Source: Dama dama
Lineage: Eukaryota; Chordata; Mammalia; Artiodactyla; Cervidae
Direction: 5' to 3'
Length of the DNA stretch: 64,000 bases
Assembly: GCF_033118175.1 (NCBI RefSeq)
Contig: NC_083711.1
Location: 43,038,001-43,102,000 of the forward strand
The translations under genes were made by a program, and so were the position numbers. Under the pieces are notes generated by a model that worked only from the letters and a program-made list of their open reading frames with translations, did not search any database and had not been told where the DNA came from. Positions 11,838-23,340 of this stretch are shown here, piece by piece. Positions within the stretch are counted from its first letter, which is position 1. The number at the start of each line of letters is the position of its first letter.

Positions 11838-12146
11838 AACCTGTGTTCTGTCTGTCCCCATTTTTCAGTGTTCTTAGCTTCTTGGTTGAGGTTCCTCAGC
11901 TTCTTGGTTGAGTCCTTTCCAATATGCTCTTTGACCATTGTGGCCCATCAAAAAAATCTTATAGCTTCAACTTCTATGAATGCTTCCTCTGTGTATTTAC
12001 TCTGACAATCAACAACACTTTTGTCACTATTTTCACAGAAGTGTGGATTCTTTCAATATGTACTTTCAAATCTTTTTCTAATTATTTCAGTGAACTTCCT
12101 TAATTAAAGATTTTTGGATTTGTTTTCCATCCTCTGTTCCTCAGAG
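11838..12146. other. No gene; small direct repeat
   Basis: Contains a 21-bp-period direct repeat, AGCTTCTTGGTTGAG at 11877-11891 and 11898-11912. Otherwise nothing recognised. Confidence 0.5.
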
Positions 12147-12188
12147 ATTGCTATTATATGTAGCAATCTTGCTACACATAATAGCAAT
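12147..12188. repeat. Near-perfect 19-bp inverted repeat (hairpin)
   Basis: Arms 12147-12165 and 12170-12188 are reverse complements at 18 of 19 positions (single A/C mismatch at 12158/12177), separated by a 4-base loop ATCT. Outer arm ATTGCTATTAT pairs with ATAATAGCAAT. It is not part of a repeat family I recognise. Confidence 0.85.
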
Positions 12189-12230
12189 ATATGTTGAATC
12201 TTCACCTATTAGTCACTTTTTAATTGTCTT

Positions 12231-12410
12231 CTCTTAAAAAAAAAATCTATTGAGATATAATTCACTTACCATACATTTTACCCATTTAAAATTTATGAAC
12301 TAATGATTTTTAGCATATTACAGATATTTGAAATAACTGCCATGGTCTGTTTATGACTACCTGAATCTCCTAAAAAAGAAACCCATTTCCTGCAGTTCTC
12401 ACTTCCTTGG
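12231..12410 (-). repeat. Old L1 3' UTR remnant, antisense
   Basis: The phrases TATTGAGATATAATTCAC, CCATACATTTTACCC and AAAGAAACCCATTTCC follow the reverse complement of old mammalian L1 (L1M-type) 3' ends. An A-rich run at 12234-12244 precedes them. Diverged, boundaries approximate. Confidence 0.55.
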
Positions 12411-13572
12411 GGTGTAGTTCAGGAGAGCTTTTCTAACCTCACAGAGCTTCCTCCTCTCTTGATTTCATAGAGTGTCTGAAGATAGGACAGTTTGTTCTCT
12501 GAGTTTTCTGATCCATTCCTACTTCTCAGCTTTATCTAGGCCTTCTTTTCCTTTTGTATGTTGCCCTTTCTTGCCAATTTTGTTCTATTGTCAGCAATTT
12601 CCTATTGGCTTGGGGCTCTGTCTGAGAAGGATTTCTAGTTAGATATTTTCTGGAGTTGAAATAGGCTACATGACCCCAGCTCCATCAGACCCGTCCATGG
12701 GTTTTTTTTTTTACTTAACTGTTTCTAGATTTTAAGTTGGGTAAATTCATTCTCATTTTCAGTGACTCTTCCTCATTTGGTGTATAATGCTTCCCAGTGA
12801 ATACTTGTGTCTACTGGAGAGTTTCCTGTTACATGTCCCGTTGCTTTCTTCTGCTTCTTGCTACTTTTCTTGCTACTGCACAGACAATGAAAGTACAGTA
12901 TACAGGGCTTATATTAGTGGTATTTGTTCTTACCTGCTCAGCTTTTGAAATTTATCAATATATTTAATGGCTATCTTTGACAGTAACAATGTCCAAGCAT
13001 TTTTGGTTTGCTCCTAATTTCTCTCTGGCTTTTGTTTTATCATTTGATATGAATTCCGTAATCCAGTTATTAATTGTTTGATGTGGGGGCAAGAGTCATA
13101 CTTAAAAATAACTAGATAAAAGAGTTGAATAAGTTCTAGAGGTATTTGTTGATGATCATAGCCAGAAAGTTAACAATTTACTAATACATAAAAATTATAC
13201 AATCAAGTTTTAATTTTAATTAATTTTAGGCTTTGTCATGCTTTTCTTTTTTATGCTTATAATTAATCCAATAACTCATCAGATTCAGTCATATTACCAA
13301 TTTGTTTCTGTTCTTTACAAAACTAAGTTAAATAAACTCGATTATGAGTTTGACAAAGCTAAGTTAAATAAACTCAATTATGAATTAATCTGTTTTGTTT
13401 GTTCTGTGTTTTATGTTGGCATTTTTTTTTATTTACAGTTTAACAAAAATTACTTTATTTTCTCTTCATTTTTGTTATATGAAACTATATTTTAATACCT
13501 TATCAAAATTTATTTTAAATTTTATTTTCAATACTTAATTGGGGAGGAAAAAATTTTCCTTCTAGGTTATTT
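12411..13572. other. No gene seen; contains a 36-bp tandem repeat
   Basis: About 1.15 kb. At 13317-13388 a 36-bp unit (ACAAARCTAAGTTAAATAAA..) is present twice with about five differences. The reading frame at 13238-13495 passes through it, but the AT-rich composition makes a real gene unlikely. Confidence 0.5.
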
Positions 13573-14695
13573 CAGCTCAGTTCAGTTCAGTCGCTCAGTT
13601 ATGTCCGACTCTTTGCAGTCCCATGAACTGCAGCACATCAGGCCTCCCTATCCATCACCAACTCCCAGAGTTTACTCAAACTCAAGTTCATTGAGTCAGT
13701 GATGCCATCCAAGCATTTCATCCTCTGTCGTCCCCTTCCTCTCGCCTTCAATCTTTCCCAGCATCAGGGTCTTTTCAAATGAGTCGGGTTTTTACATCAG
13801 GTGGCCAAAGTATTGGAGTTTCAACTTCAAAATCAATCCTTCCAATGAATATTCAGAACTGATTTCCTTTAGGATGAACTGGTTGGATCTCCTTGCAGTC
13901 CAAGAGACTTTCAAGAGTCTTCTCCAACACCACAGTTCAAAAGCATCGATTCTTCAGTGCTCAGCTTTCTTTATAGTCCAACTCTCACATCCACACATGA
14001 CTACTGGAAAAACCATAGCCTTGACTAGATGAAGCTTTGTTGGCAAAGTAATGTCTTTGCTTTTTAGTATGCTGTCTAGGTTTGTCATAACTTTCCTTCT
14101 AAGGAGTAAGTATCTTTTAATTTCATGGCTTCAATCGCCAACTGCAGTGATTTTGGAGCCCCCAAAAATAAAGTCTGCCACTATTTCCCCGTCTATTTGC
14201 CATGAAGTGATGGGACAAGATGCCATCATCTTAGTCTTCTGAATTTTGGAGCCCCAAAAAATAAAGTCTGCCACTATCTCCCCATCTATTTGCCATGAAG
14301 TGATGGGACAAGATGCCATCATCTTAGTCTTCTGAATGTTGAGCTTTAAGCCAACTTTTTCACTCTCCTCTTTCACTTTCATCAGGAGGCTCTTTAGTTC
14401 TTCTTCACTTTCTGCCGTAAAGGTGGTGTCATTTCCATATCTGAGGTTATTGATATTTCTCCTGGCAATCTTGATTCCAACTTGTGCTTCCTCCAGTCCA
14501 GCATTTCTCATGATAAAGTCTGCATATAAGTCAAATAAGCAGGGTGACATATACAGCCTTTTCCTATTTGGAACCAGTCTGTTGTTCCATGTCCAGTTCT
14601 AACTGTTGATTCTTGACCTGCATACAAATTCTCAGGAGGCAGGTCATGTGGTCTGGTATTCCCATCTCTTTCAGAATCTTCCACAATTTATTGTG
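13573..14695 (-). mobile_element. BovB LINE fragment with internal tandem duplication, antisense
   Basis: The 3' end is at 13573 (CAGCTCAGTTCAGTTCAG) and the 5' stop is at CCACAATTTATTGTG (14681-14695). The RT catalytic motif is changed from YADD to YGND at 14428-14439, which would abolish metal binding. A 93-bp tandem duplication lies at 14151-14336. A further small deletion near 14548 removes part of the sequence after the ATATACAGCC block. Confidence 0.92.
14151..14336 (-). repeat. 93-bp in-frame tandem duplication inside BovB
   Basis: Unit 1 is 14151-14243 and unit 2 is 14244-14336, with about three or four mismatches. The unit length is a multiple of three, so the minus-strand frame 14131-14550 runs through both copies and repeats a 31-residue block containing ASCPITSWQIDGEIVADFIF. 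Other BovB copies in the window have one unit, so this arose in this copy or its source. Confidence 0.92.
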
Positions 14696-16670
14696 TTTCT
14701 TTTGGCAGGCTTAATAATTAAATTGGCATAAAAGAGAGTAACAGGAAAAAAATATTTAATTTCATATGTCCAGAAGCCCCACAAAGATATGAGATTCCAA
14801 GGTAGTCAGGCAATTGTAGTTTATAAACCATCCTGAGTTAAGCAAAGGGATGAGGTCTTGAAGTTTAAACGGAAAGAAGACAATTCACAGGAAGATGAGA
14901 AGAGTAGATGTTAGATAAACTAATAATTTGTCTTGAGATACAGATTAGTCTTTTAGATATAGAAAGTTATTTCTGGTAATAGTTCTCTTCCTGATACATG
15001 CCTCCTTTCTGAATTCTTTTAAGCAGTTAATGGGGGAGATAAAAAACTTTTCCTGAGCCTGCTTGGTTTTGATTGCCTTTAGCTCAAAATAATCCACAGG
15101 GCAACGTGGCACATTTTGGGATGTGTATTCTACTCCTTTTAACTTCTAAAATTTAAGAGATTTAGATAGATTCCTAACTTCCCTGACATCTGTTATCTAT
15201 TAAATAGTACTAAAATTCCATAGTTCTCAACATTCCTTCCCCAAAGCCACCTATGAAGAATAAAACACCCATGAAAGACATAGTCCTTCTCTAGATGGTG
15301 TTTGAGATGTAAGTGAGAGTAATGTTATTTATTGGGATAACCTTGACCGGACTGTAATTCATAAAAAGTGGATCATTCACAAACTGTGGTACCTTAAATA
15401 TTGTTTGTAACAAATTACCTGTAACACATCCCTATGACTGATTACAACACACCCATTTGTCACTGCTCTGTAGCTAAAAACCACTGGATGACAGAAAGTT
15501 GACCTTTTCAATGGCTTTCTAAAGGGTTTGTGCAAATCTTCCATTTTAAAGGAAGCTTCTCTGTGTTATAAAATGTCATCATAATTTGTCTTCACTGCCA
15601 TAGGTATTTTTATTTACTCAGGAGAATTACCTTGCCTTAGGAAGAAGATTTTTGTGGCATTCTTTAACTTCACTAGAGAGCAATTTTTACAGAATGCACT
15701 TCTAGAAAACATTCTAAACTTTATAAACATAAACTTATTAACATACAGTTCTCCTTTGGTAACAGAATAGTCATTTATAGCTGACAGAGTTTTGTGGCTC
15801 TGTTGTTAAGTGATGGTACTGAAAAAAAGTGCTTTTTTCTGATGCTACTATTCTCTGATTGCTCTTTAACTTAAAAAAAAGAAATGTATTGAGATACACT
15901 TAAGACTTCAGTCTACCCATTTTTTAATCAATGAAAAATATTATTCTAATGTCTAAATAATATTTGTTTCAGAAGATATTTGAAATAGAACTTCTAGCCT
16001 ATAATCACATTATGTTTATCATCAATTTTTATTGAGTGTTTGATTAAGGGCTAGAGCAGGCAGAAATAATACAACACATTACTCTTTGGAGAAATGAAAA
16101 TTGTTTTGAATTATGAAATTAAGATTTATCTCCCAAATAATTTGTACATTTTGAAAGAGAGTCATCAGAATTTGACCACCCTCACCCCAGGACCAATGGT
16201 TCTCAGTTGCAAGCCACACAGAAACGGCTTTGGCTGTGCTTACTAGTAAATTAATTTATGAAAAGAATATGTTGTAGCTCAAAGAAGATTCTAAAAGGCT
16301 AAGCAGCCTGGGTGTACCCAAAATTAAACTGCAGATCTAGTATAGTGAGCGTGCAGTTCTTTAGTAGTAACACACACCCTAACTTGATAACACTTCCACT
16401 GTCCAAACTGGACCCTGACAGCAAAACTGCCAGTCCTTCTTTGGGAAATTTGTTGCTGTTTTTACCACTGTGGGTGGCATTTAGGAAGCACTGAGTCATT
16501 GTTCCTAATTCACAGTACAGGATAGACTTTTAGATTTTACTGGAAGATCTAGGTCTTAGGCTCACACTAATGCTACAGAGGAGACTGGAAAAAGTGGCTA
16601 TTCAAAATTTTCAGTTTCTATCATAAGCTTTACCTCTCATGTAGACTTATAAAGTCCCCCAAACATCGAT
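14696..16670. other. No gene seen; unassigned, probably old repeat-derived
   Basis: About 2 kb. A short TATTGAGATACACTTAAG near 15888 is weakly L1M-like. The block at about 16190-16300 vaguely resembles an old mammalian LTR or LINE remnant. I could not assign either. No gene evidence. Confidence 0.45.
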
Positions 16671-16797
16671 AAGGAAATGGCAACCCACTCCAGGATTCTT
16701 GCCTGGAAAATACCATGGACAGAGGATCCTGGTAGGCTATAGTCAGTCAGTCCACGGGGTTGCAAAGAGTTGGATATAGTGACTAAACAACACAAAA
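16671..16797 (+). mobile_element. Bov-A SINE, 5'-truncated, sense
   Basis: AAGGAAATGGCAACCCACTC, TTCTTGCCTGGAAAATACC and CAAAGAGTTGGATATAGTGA mark the 3' half of a Bov SINE, ending in an AAC/A-rich tail (ACAACACAAAAATA). The tRNA-like 5' half is missing. Confidence 0.88.
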
Positions 16798-17675
16798 ATA
16801 CAGAGAGGAGGTTTAGATACTGATGAGTGAATTAAAGGAAAAGTATCCCATACAAAGTTTCTCATTTTTTCTGCCAGATCATTCTTTTAAACAACTCTTT
16901 ATTTTTCTTTTGTGTTTTACTGGTGTGGATCCTGCAAACATGGATGAAACAGAACAAAAGCTACTACTCCCTGGTTACCATTTAAAATCTAAAAATGTCC
17001 AAGTAATTTCCTTCAGTATTTCAAACTACTTCTATGTATGTCCTGTGTGTCCAAAGAAAACACTGTAATCATTTTCAGAATGTGATTTCCTTAGTCTCTC
17101 TTTTGATTCTTTTTAAGAGATATAGAAAGCACTTCCCAATGATGGTTGTCTGTTCATGAAATAAGTACTTTGATTGTGAACGATTAATCGTCAATCAATG
17201 TGCCTTTAAAAACTGTGAAGAAAATGCACTAACCTTTTCAAGTTTCTATCCAGAGCTTGGCCTGGGGCTCAAGTGATTTAGTAACTTATTTGATTTTCTT
17301 TTCCTAAAGTTTAAAAACACAAAATTTCTTTGATTTAGCCTTTTATATTCTCTGTGTTGCTTCCTGGACTCTGATATCTGACAAAATGTCAAATAACTTA
17401 GGGAGAAGTTTTATTAAACATTGCCTTTATGTCCTGCCACCTGGAGGTGATTCTGGTTCTGATTTAAATCCACACTTCTGCCAGGATTTGGAAAAGTTCC
17501 TGTTTGGCCTTGGGTCATACTCAAGCTGTGTATACTCAAAAGCCTCTGAAAGTTTTGAAAATGGAATAGAGGATTCAGTCAGAGATAAAGGCCCTCTGTA
17601 TGGTTCATTACTGCCTGAAAGAATCCACTGCCACCATCATAGTCTATTACCAACATTTTTCCTCTTAGGGATGCA
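16798..17675. other. No recognisable gene
   Basis: About 880 bases. Two frames of 81 and 98 codons (16823-17068, 17386-17682) show no domain, signal or relative that I recognise, and the second runs into the L1 remnant that follows. I treat them as chance frames. Confidence 0.5.
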
Positions 17676-18064
17676 TACCTAACAGAAATGTGTATATTTA
17701 TTCACAAAACGCATGCATTATAATGTTCTTAGAAATATTATTTATAAGAATCAGAACTGGAAAGAACCCAGTACAATCAACAGTACAATAGATAAATTGT
17801 ACAATAGAACCAACAGTACAATAGATAAATTATGTTGTAGTTAGTAAAATGAACACTAAAACAGCAATGAGAATAAACCATTTATACAGTAGCAACATTT
17901 GAAAAGCACACAGAAAAATGATTTAAGCCAAAGAAGCAAGACAAAAAGATATATATGCTAAAGGAATCTACTTTTTCTTTAAGTAACAAAATAGGCAAAA
18001 ATCAATCTCTGCTCATAGAAGTAATGATGTTGGCTTCCTCTGGGTGAAAGATAGTGACTGCAAA
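17676..18064 (+). repeat. Old L1 3' region remnant, sense
   Basis: CCTAACAGAAATGTGTATAT, TAATGTTCTTAGAAATATTA and AAGCCAAAGAAGCAAGACAA follow the order of the 3' end of old mammalian L1 ORF2/3' UTR. It contains a duplicated 21-bp block (CAACAGTACAATAGATAAAT plus T) at 17778-17798 and 17811-17831. Confidence 0.6.
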
Positions 18065-18161
18065 GTAATACATGGCGGTCTTTAGTTACCAGTCACATAT
18101 TTCTTCATGTGAGTGCTATTTTCATGGGGATGTTCACTAAGTGCAAACCTCTTGAGTTGAA

Positions 18162-18408
18162 GACCCCGGTTCGATTCCTGGGTCAGGAAGATCCGCTGGA
18201 GAAGGGATAGGCTACCCACTCCAGTATTCTTGGGCTTCCCTGGTGACTTAGCTGGTAAAGAATCTGCCTGCAATGCGGAAGGCCTGGTTTCGATCCCTGG
18301 GTTGGGAAGATACCCTGGAGAACGGGACGGCTACCCATTCCAGTATTCTGGCCTGGAGAATTCCTATGTCTCAAAGAGTTGGACACGACTGAGCAACTTT
18401 CACTTTTG
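18162..18408 (+). mobile_element. Bov-A2 dimeric SINE, sense
   Basis: Two Bov-A units in tandem: the first contains CGATTCCTGGGTCAGGAAG and ends at CCAGTATTCTTGGGCTTCCC, the second ends TTGGACACGACTGAGC. Flanked by an exact 11-bp target-site duplication, CTTGAGTTGAA, at 18151-18161 and 18409-18419. Confidence 0.93.
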
Positions 18409-18528
18409 CTTGAGTTGAAAACATAACTTTGTACTTGTTTTAGGTGTATGTTATACTTCAGGAGAAGTTAAATATCAACTTCATTAAACTTTAAATAATT
18501 CATGTAATAAGTTTGAATATTGCTTTTA

Positions 18529-18650
18529 CTCCTTTTTTTACTGAAGGTAATTTACAATATTGTGTTCGTTTCAGATGTACAGCATAGTAACTCAGTGTTT
18601 TTGTAGTTTATATCCATTATAGCTTGTCACAGTATGCTTTCACTCTTAAA
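18529..18650 (-). repeat. Old L1 3' UTR remnant, antisense
   Basis: TTTACTGAAGGTAATTTACA and CAGATGTACAGCATAGTAAC match the reverse complement of old L1 3' UTR (the family often read as ttattgaagtata..caggtgtacagca). Boundaries approximate. Confidence 0.6.
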
Positions 18651-18699
18651 GCTGTGGTATTATTCTCTGGATCAGAGTAACTTTGAGATTAAAAAAAAA

Positions 18700-18864
18700 T
18701 TTGTTTTTAATTTATTTATTTACTTGGCTGAGTCAGGTCTTAGTTGTGGCATGCAGGATTTTTTAGTTGCACCATGTGGGATCTAATTCTGACCAGGGAT
18801 CGAACTCAGAACCCCTACATTGGTTGCTCAGAGTCTTAGCCACTGAACCACCAGGGAAGTTCCT
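18700..18864 (-). mobile_element. CHR-type tRNA-Glu SINE, antisense
   Basis: T/A-rich tail, then GTCTTAGTTGTGGCATGCAG, GACCAGGGATCGAACTCAG and CCACTGAACCACCAGGGAAG. Reverse complement of a cetartiodactyl CHR-2-like SINE, whose 5' part derives from a tRNA and carries degenerate A and B boxes. It is older than the Bov SINEs and shared with whales and hippos. Confidence 0.85.
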
Positions 18865-19041
18865 AGATTTTTTTTTTTTTTTAAATATTGATTTTGACTG
18901 TCCTGAACATTATTACCATGCTCTATGTATAGGCAATCCACTCAACTCTATTACTGGATAGTTATTTAGTGATAAAATGTAAGTTAATCATTTGGGAGTG
19001 GCATCATTTTAAGGTTAAAAAAATGAAACATTTTTATTTGA

Positions 19042-19271
19042 TTCTCCCTGGTGGCTCAGATGTTAAAGCATCTGCCTACAATGTGGGAGACCTGGGTTCA
19101 ATCCCTGGGTCAGGAAGATCCCCTGCAGAAGGAAATGGCAGCCCACTCCAGTATTCTTGTCTGGAAAATCCCATGGACTGAGGATCCTGGTAGGCTACAG
19201 TCCAGGGGATTGCAGGGATTGCAAAGAGTCGGACACGACTGAGCGACTTCACTCTCACTTTTCACTTTCAT
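19042..19271 (+). mobile_element. Bov-tA SINE, sense
   Basis: Full-length: TTCTCCCTGGTGGCTCAG, then GACCTGGGTTCAATCCCTGG (B-box-like), then Bov-A body to CGGACACGACTGAGCGACTT and a (CACTTT)-type tail. A short direct repeat GGGATTGCAGGGATTGC lies near 19206-19222. Confidence 0.93.
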
Positions 19272-20624
19272 AGAAAACTGAAAGCCATTCTGTCTGAGAA
19301 ATGTTTGGTGTTATAAAAGCACAGAAAGTGTTCCTCTCTTGTACTTGATTTGATTCAAATTTCTATACTTAATCATATAAATGCCTAATAGTGTCACCAG
19401 CCTATGTAAATGCTAATTGCCTGTATTTTATTTTAATATGAAGAGGACACTACTGAGTGATTGAGCATGGGCTTAATACCAAACTTTTAATTTACGTTCT
19501 TAAAACATTCAGCACTATCCAAATGTATTCTTTCCATACCTCATTGCATTTTTTTGATTAACTGATAGACTTTCCAGCTAAAATGTAAGCTCCATCATCA
19601 TCTATACAATGTCTATCTTATTTAATATTTCATCTTCAATCTTGCACATTAAATAACACATATTAGATATTTAATATTTGGAGATGACTAGATAAAGTAA
19701 TCCAACTAGAAGTATTCAAACAGGAACATTTTCCTGACTTTTCTTGAAAAATTTATATAGTCTTCTAAATTCCAAATCCTGATTACAAGCATTTGACAAA
19801 GTGGAGAAATAAAAAATACATATATAAATGTGTATATATTATATTATTATATATAATTTATCCTCTTGTGAAAATTAGAGCATAACTCTAAATGTGAAGG
19901 CTACTGATCTGAAGGAACCTGTAAATAACGAGATGGTAGCAAGAGGAGGAAACCCTGGTATACATTTAAAATTAAGGTCAACATTTTTCAGAAGTTGTGT
20001 ATTTTTGCCATCAATTGTGATTTTCAATATTCTGAGTAAATCCAGAATATTTAGAACAAATCCACAGTTTGCCTTAGAAATCTTGCATTTCTAAGATGTG
20101 TGAGATGTCTATTAAACAAAGATTTGTTTTTAGCCTGTGAACCATAATTTCAAATCATTCATTTCCTTCAAATATAACATACATTCTAGCATTTACTATT
20201 GTTCTGTTGAAAAATCTGATAGTGAAAATGATTTACAATTACAACTGGTGTTGGTAAAAATCCCTTGACCCAAAAATTGCATTTGGAAACCTTACAAAAT
20301 CACTGTTAAGTTGTTTTTTTTTTTTTTTTTAATTTATATTTGGACTAATTTAGCAACTACAAAATACTAGAGTACCACATAATTTCCTTTTTAAAATTAT
20401 ATCCAGATGTTTAGAATAACATCATACTTGTAGAGTTCAGAAATGGCTAATTATGTGATGGAAAGAAAGTAAATAATAATTTTAAAATAAATGTATTTAA
20501 AGAAATTCCTTTTTCTATTTTAAAAGCTTTTCTTCATTTTCTTCTTCTTTTCAACTCCTCTAATATCCCCTTCCTTTCCCCCCTTTTCCTTCTTTCCTTC
20601 CATACTTTTATTTTAATTATAATT
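19272..20624. other. No gene seen; AT repeats and a T run
   Basis: About 1.35 kb. TA-rich patch at about 19817-19860 and a T run at about 20314-20331. Nothing else recognised. Confidence 0.55.
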
Positions 20625-20720
20625 TATTTAATTGAGCATTACTATATTCCAGGCACTAAACTAGGCATTTTAAAAGATACAAGGATAAGTAAGTAGCAGA
20701 TGCATTTGAAGACTTGAAAG
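20625..20720 (+). repeat. Old mammal-wide repeat remnant
   Basis: TTGAGCATTACTATATTCCAG followed by GGCACTAAACTAGGCATTTT and GATACAAGGATAAGTAAG matches the start of an old mammal-wide interspersed repeat that also seeds the remnant at 40505-41780. I cannot name the family with certainty. Confidence 0.4.
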
Positions 20721-23210
20721 CTTATTATAGGATATAAGACATTTCATAGCTATATATATAAAACACAGTTTTGAAGTTGTTTAATGGAAAGAGAAAGGTG
20801 CAGATAAACTTTTAAAAATTGATTATTTTCTGTTGTCCTATATTTCATCTTATCTAAAGAAATTTTATGTGCAAAAATACTTGTCAGTTATGTGTTTTAG
20901 AGTGCCAGGTTCCTAATGGTACACCAGGATTTGCTATCAAGTGAACTCGTATTTATTAGAGAAAAAGTTAAAATGTAGTTTCTACACATTCATTGTGACT
21001 ATAAACATTCAAGATTAGAGGAGAAATAAAGTTCCAGGGCAACTGAGATCTTTTATCTATAGAATATTAAATACATATCATGCTTACATGAGTCTTGGAA
21101 GAGTTCTGTAGAATGATTCAAACTTATTTTCAAATAACCCTTGGAAAGTAGTATCCTATGAGGTCCTTGAAATTCCTACTAATAATATTGTCTGAATGTC
21201 ATATGAAACTGCTGTGCTTAATTCTCCATTTTATTCCCATCAACATACCGAATTGCTAGATTCAGAATCTGACTGTAGCTGTCTGACCCTGAGAAAGTAG
21301 GGTAAATGAAATATAGAGATATGTCATTGGTTTGAATAAAACATATCTGTCCTTAGAAAGTCCATTTATCTTCACTACACAGAAAGATCTCCTGGGCTAA
21401 AGAAAGAGCTATAAACTCATGGACTTTGGTGCTGTTTTTTACTCAGTTGCTGGCAAGGTAGACCAGAATTTTGTAGATAAGGACCTTAATTTACTGAAAA
21501 AATTACATGAAGAATTTGTAATGGCTTCCTATGGTGGCAAAAGTATGATATTAAAATGATATACTGATATTTAGAAATTTAGAAATGAAATATTAGCATC
21601 TACGTCTTTGTTGGAAGCCCCACTGGTAACCCTATCATTGAGAATATAACCCTCTCAAGCTTTGACTCCAGGAAAGGATGAATATCTGGATGACCAATTT
21701 GAGCAAATGGATTCCAGAGACATCAGGCAACATATAAGTATACCTTGTTATCCTAAAAAGAGATAATGGAACAGTTTAGCATAGTAAAATGCCTATGAAC
21801 ATATGAGTAGGCATCTGCTGATAGATGTGAGATTTACTAAGGAAACAGTGTGGAAGTAAAGAGTAAAAATTTGAACCCTTCCAGATGTCAGATCAATTGT
21901 GGTCACTTGTTCATGAATAGTCCTTTGAGACCTAAGTTCAGTTTTAATTTCTTTGATGTCTCAAGGACTTAACCTTTGGGTCATAAATAAATCCTGGACC
22001 CTCCTGCCTCATCACACACGTCTATTCTTATTTAAGATTTGGCCAAGATTTCTTCAATATTGCACAAGCCCTTCTTTAATTTGCTGGGTTTTACTCAAGC
22101 TAGCTGTCTGCTCTCAGTGTATTTGAGTCTATTTCCGATATAACCACACTCCTTCCTATGAGAGCTGACACAAGCTCCATCAGGAAACAAACCCATTCAA
22201 ATTTTTCATCACCTTTCCCACTCTGATTGTTTTTAGTGTTGCTTCTCTTGAAGCTATCTAGTACAATTTTTAAAGAATCATATTATGGGTTAGAAGCCCT
22301 ATGATAAAAATTTGAAAACACCCTCATGCTGCTATGAGAATAATAAAAAAAATTTTATTCGAGTAAAATTTTATTGGAGACATAGGATCCATGAAGTGGC
22401 TCTCTGATAAACTCATTCTTTAATTTGATTCCAATTTTTTTTTTTCCAAATGCTGTCTTGTGTTTCCTCAAAAGACAATAAAAATTTTTGAAATGTACAT
22501 CTGTGTTTGTTGAAATAGAAAATGCTTACATTTGTGAGCTAATTGGGCAAGTAATGCTCATCAGACTGTGTTTTTTCTCATCTTCCTATGTTCAGTGCTC
22601 CTCAGTGTTTCTTATATCTTTATACTTAGATTAGTGGTAAAAAACTGAGTTCTAGCCAGTGAAAGATGTACAAAATGATACAGACTACTTCAAGGCTCAC
22701 AGAAATCCCATGTGTAAAATTCTATTCTATTTTCCCATTGCATGGCGGGTGTGCAGACAACATTGAAAATCATAGTGCCCAAGATTAAAATGCCAGGGTT
22801 CCTAAATGATTCTACAGGACACGGCGGCCCTCTCCTACCTAATTGATTCTTTTGGGAAGATGCTCTGCCAAAAGGAGCCACATCTGACCCAATAGATATG
22901 ACTGAACAACAGAACACCTCTAATATAGTCTTTCAGCTGGAAGCAAAGATGGAATTTGAGATCATCTCCTTCAGAGAGAATTTTCTGTGTGTGAAAAGAA
23001 AAAGGCAAAACAAAGAGGTGATCATTAGGCAAACCATCAGTGACAAAGGTTCCTGAGCTTTTGGGGGCTACTTGATATAACAGCATACAGATAATACTAA
23101 AACTAAAATCCTAAAGACAGGTGCTACTGTAAAGAAACCCTCAAACCATGTGGTATTGGCATAATTGTCTAAGGGAGCAAAACACGGGGGGCGAAATACA
23201 GGGATGTGCT
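20721..23210. other. No gene or named repeat seen
   Basis: The longest stretch (2.5 kb) with no repeat I can name. Only short frames, none with a recognisable domain. It may be ordinary unique sequence. Confidence 0.5.
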
Positions 23211-23340
23211 GTCTTAGTTGCTCAGTTGTGTCCGACTCTTTGCAACCCCGTGGACTATAGCCCACCAGGCTCCTCTGTCCATGGGGATTCTCCAGGCAAG
23301 AGTATTGGAGTGGGTTGTCATGCCTTTCTCCAGGGGAGAT
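23211..23340 (-). mobile_element. Bov SINE fragment, antisense
   Basis: GTCTTAGTTGCTCAGTTGTG through CCACCAGGCTCCTCTGTCC to TTTCTCCAGGGGAGATCTT. Reverse complement of the 3' (Bov-A) half only; the tRNA half is missing. Confidence 0.88.

Noticed and set aside
13238..13495. 85-codon frame with an internal 12-residue repeat
   Set aside because: AT-rich, no recognisable domain; the repeat is a 36-bp DNA duplication.
16823..17682. 81- and 98-codon frames as exons
   Set aside because: No domain, no convincing splice context, and the second runs into an L1 remnant.
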